Of a DNA stretch of 64,000 bases, positions 53,401 to 64,000 are shown one piece after another. Under the pieces are notes generated by a model, which saw only the letters and a list, made by a program, of their open reading frames with translations, searched no databases and had not been told where the DNA came from. Source of the DNA: Dirofilaria immitis (Eukaryota > Nematoda > Chromadorea > Rhabditida > Onchocercidae); the NCBI GenBank assembly GCA_024305405.1, contig JAKNDB010000107.1:3766501-3830500 (forward strand), given 5' to 3'. Position 1 is the stretch's first letter. Each line of letters opens with the position of its first letter. The position numbers and the translations under genes are program-made.

Positions 53401-54913
53401 TTTGTTAAATTGGTGATCTACATACGAAGTAATTAGAGAAAAGTAATCTTTTGTTGAAGATTAGGTTCATAGAATATCTGGTGTATTGCATAAATTAGTT
53501 ACCCACGCAAAATTAATTGTTGAAATATTTTATTTATATATCTAAGAGATGATAACATTTCTGAAATGTCATTTGATTCATCTCAAAAGAATTGCGTCGT
53601 GATATTATGGTCGTTATGAATGCACACGCTTACAGCGTACATTCATAATGAGATGGAATTACGTGAACAATTCAATGGAATTTAATTGCTTAATATTAGA
53701 TTGTAGTATGTAGTATGTGTCGTTCACGAAACATCTGAAACTTAATTTGTGAGTTGGATACATAAAATTGGATAGATGGATGTCTGAGGTATTCTGATTC
53801 TGAATTTTTGTGAAATGATTGTATATAAGAACAGGTATTGTTAATTTGTTATCATCGCTCCTACATTAAATGAATCAGCAGTTTCAGATGAAATAGAAAA
53901 TCGTATACTAAAACAATCATTAAAATGGATAATCAACAACGGCCAGTAGTAATGAACCTAAAATAATGAAAGTTTGTTTAAATAATTTAATCCAATTTAC
54001 TACTAGCATCTCTCATATTAAAAAGAAATCAATTCATTTGTAGTTTTCTTTTTTTCATTCAACTATGGAAGAGAAAACAATCGTCTGAATTGTCGAGAAT
54101 CGATAAATGTAATTTTATGTATTTTCTTTCTAAAAAATTATAAATATCTTTCACTATTTTCACTAATTAGCAGCTATTACAACTTTGATTAATCATTTTA
54201 TTAACGAAATATTCGATGATAACAAATTGGTGACATTTATCATTATAATAGTATCGGCGGCGACCATTTCAAATGGCACAGCTTAATTATTCCATCTATA
54301 TGATCGTTGGTTTCAAACATAATGCCACTGCCAAATTCTGTTCTATATTCAATGCTAGGGATTTATTTATCAAAATTATAAAATATCTTCCATTCATTTC
54401 TAAGAATTACATTTGTCTGAAAGCCAAATAAAGAGAACGTTAATTTGAATTTACTGTCATTTTACGCTTACACCTACTGTCGTGAATGTCGTGAATAAAT
54501 TACGAAAGGTTTCCGTGATAAAAGAAAATATGAGTGTCGCTAAAATCCCGAAGAGAATAAAGAAATCAGAGAATATATGGTACATATGTATTTACTATGT
54601 GAAGAAAGATATAAGCTAAAATTTCCCGCCTTTGTTTTTGAGTTCTATTTCCCACAAGCTATCAAAGGCCCTATTCCTTATACTTGCAACGGTACCACTA
54701 CCTACGAAAGAAGAGGGTCCAAAATACTAAACCGTTTGAGAACAATACTTTCACAAAGCCGGTTAGATCTACCACGGATCGGGCGTCCTTTTCTATTCTC
54801 TTTTTCTTTAATTATGTTATCATCAATGGACTTGTCTTACTGATATCATTGAAAATATATGATTTATTATAATCGCTGCATTCGTTGATATATTATAAAA
54901 CTTGTCGTATTAT

Positions 54914-54935
54914 GATTTAGTTACCCAAGTTTGAG
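54914..54935 (+). other. SL1 spliced-leader-like 22-mer without a donor site
   Basis: The 22 bases match the nematode SL1 leader at 20 positions. The core TTACCCAAGTTTGAG is exact, and the differences are at leader positions 2 and 7. Chance occurrence in a window of this size is very unlikely. It is followed by ATTGGTGTC and not by a GT donor, and no SL RNA body or Sm site follows. It is therefore not a functional SL RNA gene. A retrocopied trans-spliced mRNA or a broken SL gene are the options. An open frame of about 38 codons follows. Confidence 0.8.
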
Positions 54936-55481
54936 ATTGGTGTCTTTGGATTTTGTCTTTTGCAACAATTGGAACTTAGTGAAATAAAAATTTGCAACTC
55001 TATGCAGTTTGTTGCACAGCAAAGAGCAAGAGTTCTTCACTATACCCATTCATAACATCTACACGTAAACATTCTTAATGATATTTTTGATTTGGATGCA
55101 TTGAGCGATGAATTTGGATTGTTATATTTCATATCGAAATATTGGCATGGCTATTAGTATATTTGCATATATTTTGCAGTACAGTTTAAACTTTTCAATA
55201 TACATATTTCAGCTTTTTCATATAAAAAATAAAATTATATTTGTCGAATAACCTCTGAATTTTTTTTTTTTTACAATCAAAGGAACGATTTTATTTGTCG
55301 AATAAATATGAATTTTCTTGCATAATGCAGAATGAATATTTTATTTGCCAAATATATATGGATTCTCTGCAATATGCTTTAATTGTAATGCCTTGTTTGT
55401 CGAAAAAAATATGAACAGTTTCTATGGAACAAACAAACAAACATTGTTCATTTAACAAAAATGTCATTGAAAAACTTGTCC

Positions 55482-55620
55482 TTCTTAATGGATGATACCG
55501 ATGATGAAATATGGAATATGTAAGCTTTTAAGCATTGATAAGTTTGCAACTTTTGATAATATCGAACAAATTGTCCAGTATTATGATTGATCTTATCACT
55601 AATCAATGAAATTAGCATAA
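55482..55620 (-). pseudogene. DAD1 exon 1 relic
   Basis: It aligns with DAD1 exon 1 and its flanks (49679-49820): TTAATGGATGATACCG versus TTACTGGATGACACCG, CGAACAAATTGTCCAGTATT versus CGAACAAATTTGCCAATACT, and AATTAGCATAA versus AGTTAGCATAA. The start codons (ATGATG in DAD1) are degraded and several indels break the frame, so it cannot encode DAD1. Exons 2 and 3 are absent. Confidence 0.75.
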
Positions 55621-56270
55621 CTTAAGGCTCCAATTACATCGTTTGTAATTCGAAAGGAAATCATGTTTTACTAAAGAGCAAATGACAGAAAACCATGGTC
55701 GAGAAGGGCTGGAAAAGGAGGACATTTAAGATGGATATTGTTAATGATGACAATATTTTGTGACAATTTGAAAATGCGACGATTTTCGTATCATTTAAAA
55801 GGAATAACCCTTTCATATCATTTAAAAGAGATAGATCTTCCGGGTCTACATCGCAAAGGTCACAATCCGCTCAAGACTAGTTAATGACCTTGCCCATTTC
55901 ATATCATGGCATCTGAAAAATGTATAAACATATCTCTACGCAAATTGGTGGTATTTTCCGGTCGGACGTGTCATCATCAGACTAATTGTATTTTATATCG
56001 GAATGTTAGCGTGGTGATAATAGATCTTTGGTACTGCGGTTTGCGTGTCTTCGAATTGTATGTCGCAAGTTTGCGAGTTATAAGGTCCAACATGCTATGT
56101 TATCAGACTCTGTTAATTACGGATTTTTAGTATTTTTTTTTTGAGAATTTGGAGTTTTGAAAATTAATAAAGTAAAGTTTAACAATTCTAGACACACCTT
56201 TGCTATTAAAATAAAATTATATAACATACTTTAGGATTTAGTGGATGAATTCTTATGTGAGAGAGGAAGG
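55482..56270. repeat. Segmental duplication, ZIP7-upstream copy
   Basis: Diverged copy of 49679-50430 in the same orientation. It ends about 90 bp before the ZIP7 start codon, so former DAD1-upstream DNA (or its ancestor) now forms the presumed ZIP7 promoter region. Divergence is high enough that the event is not recent. Confidence 0.75.
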
Positions 56271-56359
56271 TTTTTTATGCGTGTACGTAAAAATAAATGT
56301 GAAAAGAGAAGGTTGCTGCAACAAATATTATTTACATTTACTTTTTTCAGAGTTAAGAA

Positions 56360-59300
56360 ATGAGTAATTCGAAGAATATAGCCGTCAGTTTAATTATTGT
56401 AGTTTTGCTTATTCAAATACAGACTGTTATTTTACATTCAAATCATCACGGACATAGCCATGATGTCGAAACGCCATATTTCAAATATAGTCGTGAAGCT
56501 AATGAAAAAGTAATATTTTTAATGTTTAAAATTTACTTATTCATTTTATGTTTTTAAATTTCAGTTTTAATTTTTGTTTTCTTTTCAAATTGTTATTTAT
56601 ACTGTTAAATTAAGTTTTAACAGATCTTATATTTTTAAGTATTTTAGTCTTTTTAGTAACAATTATTAACAATTAATTTAGTATTAAATTTATCTGCTAT
56701 TTGTCCGCTATTTTTACGTTTGATTCATTTAACATTATACCAACCTATTAATTCATTCTGTTATCAAATATAAATGATAAGGTGGATATTTCACTCTTTT
56801 ATTTTTCAGCAGTCAATCCATGATAATCATGCACCTTCTCATCAACATCATCATCATCATGAATCTTTGGAAGAGCATCACCATATGCACGATCAATATC
56901 ATTTTTATGAAAAGGATCATCATCATGCACATCTCTCCGGAGTTGGTATCTTTTCGTCTGAAAATATCTTGCCCGATTTAAGAATCCAGATCTGAATTTT
57001 CATACTCTATACACGGAATGTAGCGCAGAATCGTCAGTTAAGCGTATCACGCATTCGTAACAAATAAATTAAACTCAATTTTGAAAACAAGATTCTATTC
57101 TTGAAGAATATTTTTTTTGGGATTTCGCGTAATGAAATGTTTTTATTTTTTCTTAATATTTAATGCAGTGATTTTTTTGAAAAAAGTTTTGGATTTTTTA
57201 ATTATACTAACATTTTCGAGGAGAAGGATAATCATCACCAACAACACATTAAGTCTCGTGAAGAAACCAAGAATAATTATAAACCTTATGATCCAAATGG
57301 GTAAGTATTTCCAGTCAATTATAATTATTATTTGAGCATCTTGGTCTTCCTACTAAACTTAAACTTTATTGATACCGCATCACTTATTGAGCTTTATAAA
57401 TGCTGACTTAAAATTTAAATGAAGCAAAATTATGAAATAGATTAGTTTTGAAGCATGATCTTTGGTACAGCTTATTAACGGTATGTGGTTTGAGATAATA
57501 TAAACAAGTATAACATCAAAACTTTTGAGAAATTTAAAAATGCTGTTTGACCTTGTAAATTAGTAGTAATTTAAATTATTTTTTAAGCATCTTTTTAAAC
57601 TTGAACAAATCTATTTCCTTTTAGATTTCTGTCTTTCATGAATGATCTTCGCACACGTATTTGGGCGTACAGTATTGGGTCGACATTGTTGATTAGCTTT
57701 ATGCCGTTCGTTATACTCTCAATTATACCTTTACAGGCAAGGGATTATTACATATTAAATTTTTAGCGCGTAACAAATTATGGTAATGAGTTTATTTTAG
57801 TGTTCATGAAAAGCTTTAGCATTAAATGCTTTCTTTCGATTATAAAATTGCCAGATTTCTTAAAAGTTTCGACAGCTTTTTGTTTAGAAATGTGTTTTCA
57901 TAAAATGAAATTCTGAAAGTAATCAATTATGTATACATGTGGTTCATTAGGTTAATAATTCAACGATTTCAGGCGAATACTACAGAAAATGAACCAATGC
58001 TAAAAATTCTCTTGAGTTTTGGTTCTGGTGGTTTATTAGGTGACGCATTCCTTCATCTCATTCCACATTCCATACCATCTCATCAGCATAGCCATAAACA
58101 TTCCCATTCTCATTCTCATATACATAGTGGTTCCGGACATTCACATGGGCAGCATGAAATGATGGTTGGAAGTTATGTGTTAGCTGGTAAATTAACATCT
58201 AAATTTATTTTTATTGGTTTTTCTTTTCTATATTTTATCTTCTCACTATAAAGTGTAGCCTGAGAATTTTCCATAAAGACTAAGAACATGAATTGTTTGT
58301 AGTGCGAAAGATCAAGAAAGAAATTTCCTGTGATGGTTTTGATTTAATATAAAAAGAAACGCTAAAACGAATTTATATTTGCAAAAATAATTTATATTTT
58401 CCAGGAATATTAGCATTCCTGACAATTGAGAAGCTTGTACGTATTCTACGAAATAAGAGGATGATTCATTCTCATTCACATATCCATAGCTCATCGTCTT
58501 CGAATGGTAAAAGCAAAATTAAGAAACGAGGAAAAAATTCTTCAGTTGATAAGGAAAAAAATCGGACGTTTCATCATCAGAAGAAGTATTATATTATGAA
58601 ACATTATTTAACATTTTATTTCACTGAATATGAGGACGTTTCTGACAATGAATTCTAAAGTTTCGAAATCTTATAAATAAATATTTGGTTCTTCTTTAAT
58701 TTAATTTCTGAAGAACTTTCATGCATTAGTCTTATTATTTATTGTAGAGTTTGTACAGTTCTTCCGATGAAGAGCACTTGATACAAAAACAACAGACCAT
58801 GAAACTGGATTCAAAGTAGCGGCATATTTAAATATAGCTGCTGATTTTGCGCATAATTTCACGGATGGTTTAGCAATTGGTGCATCGTTTCTCGCTAGTA
58901 CTGCAATTGGTGTTGTAACAATGATTACTGTGCTCTTTCATGAGATACCTCACGAAATTGGTGATTTTGCGATCCTTGTACAATCTGGTTTCACCAAGAA
59001 AAAGGTCAGCAATTTTTTGGCCAACTCTCGTCATTATTGAATTCCAATGATACTCAAATAAATAATATTATTTAGAAACATTCAAGTTTCATTTCAATTT
59101 TTCGGATAATGCGAAACTAAAAAGTAATATTGCTTTTAGTTTTATAGAGCCGTTTAGCTGGTTACTTATATTTTAATAATATATTGTTTGTTATTGGATA
59201 CTCATACAGCAATGAGAGTTCATAATTTATGTTTTGATTATTGCAGGCTATGTCTGTTCAACTCTTAACAGCTTTGGGTGCTCTTACCGGTTGTGTTTTA

Positions 59301-59836
59301 TCATTATGTTCAGCAGATGCTGATAGGTTATCCGATTCAGCTACATCAAGTTGGGTAAGTTATTCGCTTTGCATTTTCTTAGTTATTTTTTGAAATTGAT
59401 TGAACTCTGTGTGACTTAATTACGTACAGTTTAATAAACAAATATTTGTCGGGAAGCAGTGTACTTCTAGTATCGCGTAGTTAATATAACCATGTAGACA
59501 TCTGAATATATTAAACATCTGAACAATCCTTGTGATCCTTGTTTATAGGAAGCTTTGGGAATCAGAAATGGAAGAGCTTTCTGATAAACATTTATCATTC
59601 GTTATTTAATCTTTATGAAAGTTTAAATTTAATTCGAGGATTACATATTTTTGTTTAATTAGATTATCTTTTACTTTCAGGTATTGCCCTTCACCGCCGG
59701 TGGATTTATTTATATTGCGACAGTAACTGTTATTCCAGAATTGCTCGAAAATTCTTCCACTTGGCAAACCATCAAAGAAATAATAGCGTTGCTAACTGGA
59801 ATAATGTTGATGTATCTGATTGCTATTTTTGAATGA
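56360..59836 (+). CDS. SLC39A7: ZIP7 (SLC39A7 / Catsup) zinc transporter of the ER/Golgi
   Basis: LIV-1-subfamily ZIP transporter releasing Zn from ER/Golgi into the cytosol. Exons: 56360-56509, 56810-56941, 57221-57300, 57625-57736, 57973-58186, 58405-58567, 58759-59004, 59247-59354, 59681-59836. Signal peptide, then a His-rich lumenal region ([16 protein letters not shown]), [16 protein letters not shown], and a His-rich loop ([11 protein letters not shown]). Core motifs are [13 protein letters not shown] and the metalloprotease-like HEIPHEIGD, with Zn ligands. The end is [10 protein letters not shown]. The intron after IPLQ has a GC donor (CAG/GCAAGG, 57737). A5 at 58785-58789 must gain one A to join SSDEEHLIQ to [10 protein letters not shown]; total is then 454 codons. 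SSDEE in the cytosolic loop resembles the CK2 site known in human ZIP7. TTTTTTCAG lies 10 nt before the ATG. Confidence 0.94.
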
Positions 59837-60558
59837 AATTGTACATAAAATTGTACTGTTAGTGATTGTTGTTTAAAAAGTTTTTCTTTATTTTATTAAA
59901 TTGTTTTGCATTCAATTTGATATGTATATAATTTAATACGTGTTTGAAATTCAGATTAATTGGGCTATAAACTTTTTCTTTCCACATTATCTAAATTTCT
60001 GCTATATTATTTTTACTTTTTGTTTAAAATTATTGTTGTTTTCGAATTCAGTATTTTCCTTTTCTTGTGCTATCATTGCTTTTTTTGATGAGAAATAAAC
60101 CTCTGGAGCTCAAATTAAATAGGAAATTCTATTCAGATTTCATCGCAGCTAATGATAGATATTGCAAGGAATGAAAATGAGAATTTATTATATGTTGTCT
60201 GTATCGGCATACTGTAGACATGTGATTTCGCACTTTTTGTTTTTTTAAGTTGGGATTTTGAATAATTAGAATTTCTTATTGCATTTTAAATAATCATGAG
60301 GTCAAGTAAAAGGCTTGAAATTCATATATAGCTATGGATTTGAAAGTTTTGGAAAGGTAAATCGCAATAATCATTGTATATCATTTGATATTTAAATAAC
60401 ATTTTACGATGAGATTTTTTTTTCATATTTCGCTGAGAGAATATATGAAAAAATACTCAGTTATTCAATTTTTTAACAGTATTTTGATTTTCTCATCACT
60501 TTTCAGCTTCGAGCATTTCTAAATATAATTTTAGGTTTTTTGATTGCCGAAATCAGAA
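59837..60558. other. Short intergenic gap
   Basis: Holds the ZIP7 3' UTR, with a candidate AATAAA at about 60094, and the presumed RFC4 promoter. No other feature was recognised. Confidence 0.5.
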
Positions 60559-63430
60559 ATGGATACATTTTTAAATCTACCGAGAAAGCAGAGTAACACT
60601 TTATCGACATTAATGGAAATTCCTTGGGTTGAGAAATAGTATGTTTTAAGTCTCATGTTGAAGAATCAAATTGCTAAATTCTTAGGGATCTCTTTTATTA
60701 TTACTCTCCTTTCGTTGAAAATATCATTTGAATTGTTCTGTAATTTACAAAATTTTTAGAATCTCTCAACTTGTTTATTTCAGTCGTCCACGGAAGGTTG
60801 AGGAAATAGCTTTTCAAAATGAAGTTGTGTCGGTGCTGAAAAAGTATTGGATGGAGCTGATGTAAGTTTTTCTTGCAATTAAGAATTTTCGATATCTTAT
60901 AATTAATTCACTCATCTCAAGTTTTCTTAATATTACTGTAAGGTATAAAATGATAAAGCTGTGTAACAGTACTAATATCTTTAAATTACATAACGAACCA
61001 GTTCTTTATGTTTTATTTAGTGCATCATTATGATGATGTTTTATTTTTATATGCGATTGTTTTATCGTATTCTTCAGTTACCAAATTTATTATTTTACGG
61101 ACCGCCAGGAACAGGTAAAACATCGGCAGCTATTGCATTGTGTCGACAGTTATTCCGCAATACGGAAACATATCATGATAGAGTTATGGAAATGAATGCG
61201 TCAGATGAACGAGGCATTAATATCGTCCGCAATAAAGTTTGTTTTGCTTTATTTCGTATTCTCGATTTTATTTGGTTACTTTGTAAATGTCGATATAAAT
61301 CAGAATTTGAAATTTGGTGCAAAATTGATTTCATAAATTTAGTTTATGGATCAACTAAAGTGATATAATTTGCCGATCATTATTTCTGTTTTTATGAATA
61401 CTCATAAGTTTCGGTTAATTAAGCTCTTAAAAGCCAAATTGCATTCCGCTGAATGTTTGTTCATCTTATTATTTTTGCATAAAATTTGTTCTTTATTTTT
61501 ATTTTTAGATAAAAGAATTTGCTCGACGAGCTGTTTCATCACAGTTACCAGACGGAAGTCCTGTTGTTGGATTAAAGGTTTCCGATATTTTAATAAAAAT
61601 TAAAATTTCCTAATTTATTCGTTTGTCATGAAATATTCGTGTACTTAAGTAATATGATTATGAAAGAAAGAGCATTTAGCATAACTTGGTTTGAGAATTA
61701 AATTATGTTAGTCTGCTGAAGTTTATAAAAAGTCATAATTCAAAACTCTTTGATCCTTCGCTACGCATACTTTCCAGTAACTTGAAATTTAAATTTACAA
61801 TTGATTAATAGATCATTTGATAGGTGATTATTCTGGATGAAGCAGATGCAATGACTACTCCTGCTCAAGCAGCTTTACGGCGAACAATGGAAAGAGAATC
61901 ACGTACTACTCGTTTTTTCCTCATCTGTAATTATATCACAAGAATAATAGACCCTCTCACTTCTCGTTGTGCCAAATTTCGTTTCAAGTCGATTTCGTCG
62001 GAAAGTCAAAGAAAAGGTTGCTGAAACTTTTTGTTTTCTATACTATAAAAATATACTATAATTTAAGCATTTTGCATAATCATTGTGTTTTCCTTCATCT
62101 ATTCACACTATGAATTGCTACTAATTATGATTGACATAAGGCATCGAAATATTTTGAATATGAAATGAATTTATTTGACATTACACTGGTTTTGCATGAA
62201 TTCATATTTCTGTTTGACTATGAATTTACGAAATGAAAAATTGAGAAGTAGAGATATAAAATTTTGTCGTATTTCAAAATTATAATTTAGCAGTTTTTTC
62301 TAATAATTTGATTTTACATCGTTTCAGTTTTTGAATTCACTTTGCGTAGATTATACATATAACATCAAAATTTAACAAATTAACGTATATTGCTGCAATA
62401 CTGCAGATTGGAGTGGATTTGTCAGAATGAGAATATTGAATTTGATCCATTGGCAATCAATGAATTAATCGAATTATGTGATGGTGATATGCGGAAAAGT
62501 GTCACTGCATTACAGGTAAAAGCTAATTTTACGGACAACAAATAAATACCATGCATTATTTATTTGTATTCAAGGAATGAAATATAGACATTTGTGCAAG
62601 TATGTGCTGATTTAGAAGAGGAATTTTGAGAGAATGAAATAAAACTTCAAAGCAGAAAAAAGACTTCGAGTAAATATAACTACTGCAGTTTCAGAAAGTT
62701 GACTTAATATTTTCAAATATTTTGTTATTTTTAAATTTCTAATTTATGGTTGCTCCTTCTTATTGTAGACAATATCATCATGTCATAAAAATTATTTCCC
62801 ACTGATGTACGACAATTTCTTGGAGCTTTACCGGATAATGTGGTGGAACAGTTTCTATCTGCATGCAAATCTTTAAATCATGATCAGTTGTATGCATGTG
62901 TGGAAAATATCAGGCGAGAAGGCTACGGAGTTTATCAGTTGTTGAAGCAATTTTTCTATGTATGCTTGCATCTCGAGGATCTTACTGATTTGAGTAAAGC
63001 TGTGATATGCGAAAAATTGGATTAAGTTTTATTTCTTTTTTTTAAATTAGTTTTGCTATGATATCGAAAGAATATGGAACAATCTCTATGTAATATTGAA
63101 AGATGATAATAAAATCTAATCGTTTAAATTTTATGTCATAAACTGATTAATTTAATAAATTATTGTGAATTTCCATTCTTTTTAATGCATAACTTTTCTA
63201 CACATAATTCACTGTAAATGATCTTAAACGATACTATAAAAAGAGGATTTCACTTGTGATTATACAATCTATCTATTTGTGAAACTATTGATTTTGTTTC
63301 ATAAATTATAGGCTGTAATCGATGCTTTATTTAGGTATGTGAAATGCGTATTCTGGATGGTGCAAATGAGTTTTTACAATTACTGGATTTTGGCACGGTT
63401 GTAATGGAACAATTTAAGATGTCACTTTAA
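60559..63430 (+). CDS. rfc-4: Replication factor C subunit 4 (clamp loader)
   Basis: AAA+ subunit of the RFC complex that loads PCNA at primer ends. Exons: 60559-60638, 60784-60861, 61078-61236, 61509-61577, 61824-62016, 62407-62515, 62769-about 63025, 63335-63430. Motifs: [35 protein letters not shown] (Walker A), [30 protein letters not shown] (Walker B), [11 protein letters not shown] with the SRC arginine finger, [13 protein letters not shown], and the C-terminal [20 protein letters not shown]. One-base losses at A5 60839-60843, A4 62012-62015 and A5 62787-62791 break the frame. The junction between EKL and [10 protein letters not shown] is not fully resolved, because a TAA at 63023-63025 sits before the only GT donor. 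Human RFC4 aligns throughout. Confidence 0.93.
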
Positions 63431-64000
63431 AAGTTTTCATACCTTTCATCTGCGATCTCGTGAACCATTCGCTTTAGGGGATGGGAAATATGAATAAGCT
63501 GTGTATTTTAGATGCATTTTCTAATTCCTGTTTTAGGACATTTTCTAATTCCTATATCGGCTCGTTCATTTGGTCTCTTTTTTGCATTTACCTCATTGTT
63601 ATTCCATGTTAATAAATTTACTTTGCATGTCCGTGAACTACTTTAAAATTTGCGAAGTTTATTAAAATATTTGAAATATAATTTCTAAGGATGCTTTATG
63701 ATGCTGTTCATCTTAATTTCGTCGAATCTAGAAAAAACTAATTGATCATTATCTCATACGTTTTTAAATTTTAACATTATGATGCTGCATTATTAATGCA
63801 TTCTCTTTTAATCAACTTATTGTAGCTATATCAATTATCTATACATTGACATCATGAAATGAGTGTAATCTGAAAAAGTACAAAACATCATTTTCTTTCA
63901 ATTTTCTCCATTTTTCTGGACTTTACACATTCTGAAATGAAACAAAATTTAATACATCGATGGTCTAATTTCAGCATTTTTTGATTTAAAAAAATCTAAG
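63431..64000. other. Right edge, no feature recognised
   Basis: Downstream of the RFC4 stop. AT-rich, with no supported exon on either strand. Confidence 0.5.

Larger units (their letters stand above)
49803..56349. other. Long intergenic region between divergent DAD1 and ZIP7
   Basis: No intact gene. It contains the DAD1-upstream duplication and its copy, an SL1-like tract (54914-54935), a GC-richer patch (about 54600-54800), and degenerate direct repeats near 52010-52130/52430-52540 and 55230-55420 (repeated TTTGTCGAATAA-like blocks). The promoters of DAD1 and ZIP7 should lie at its two ends. Confidence 0.6.

Noticed and set aside
5879..62791. Programmed frameshifting or insertional RNA editing as explanation of the many frame breaks
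   Set aside because: Sites share no motif beyond being homopolymers, include positions beside splice donors, and occur in every class of gene. Assembly under-calling is simpler, though RNA reads would decide.

Overview
The window is AT-rich nuclear DNA of a nematode, most likely a clade III, filarial-type worm. Genes are split into many short exons with TTTCAG-type acceptors. Several start codons lie a few bases after an intron-like acceptor, as expected for spliced-leader (SL) trans-splicing. There is one 20-of-22 match to the nematode SL1 leader, and nine conserved housekeeping or regulatory genes are recognisable by reading across exons. The species cannot be fixed from sequence alone.

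Layout, left to right. 1-552: 3' end of a coiled-coil gene (+). 1.9-2.5 kb: a long AAT array. 4.4-6.2 kb: proteasome deubiquitinase rpn-11/PSMD14 (+), followed about 95 bp later by a small membrane or secreted gene (6290-6574, possible operon partner). 7.2-9.6 kb: lipid droplet-associated hydrolase LDAH (+). 9.6-14.5 kb: gene-poor, with short repeats and a tRNA-3'-end-like hairpin. 14.6-17.4 kb: CDK9 kinase (-). 17.4-22.8 kb: gene-poor, with a decayed 5S rRNA-like stretch. 22.9-26.1 kb: unrecognised protein with a 14-residue Ser/Arg-rich repeat and a long coiled coil (+). 26.1-30.6 kb: very AT-rich desert. 30.6-34.5 kb: unrecognised single-pass membrane protein (+). 35.1-37.4 kb: adenylate kinase 1 (-). 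39.1-42.3 kb: REEP5/Yop1-type ER-shaping protein (-). 43.6-48.0 kb: splicing factor BUD13 (-). 48.7-49.8 kb: oligosaccharyltransferase subunit DAD1 (-). 49.8-56.3 kb: intergenic, with the SL1-like tract and a decayed copy of the DAD1 5' end. 56.4-59.8 kb: ZIP7 zinc transporter (+). 60.6-63.4 kb: clamp-loader subunit RFC4 (+).

The genes do not form one pathway. Loose themes are the ER (DAD1, REEP, ZIP7, LDAH) and nuclear functions (CDK9, BUD13, RFC4, proteasome).

The strongest global observation concerns the sequence itself. Nearly every conserved gene needs one or more single bases restored to stay in frame. In almost every case the missing base belongs to a homopolymer run and the change is a loss, not a gain. 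Restoring these bases makes splice phases, family alignments and total lengths agree. I read this as systematic homopolymer under-calling in the assembly, not as mass pseudogenisation. Single-gene 'frameshift' claims from this window should be treated with suspicion.

The most interesting biological leads are a duplication of the DAD1 first exon plus upstream DNA placed just upstream of ZIP7, the isolated SL1-like leader, two GC-AG introns, and duplicated splice sites in BUD13 and in the unknown membrane-protein gene. I found no clear novel multi-gene system.
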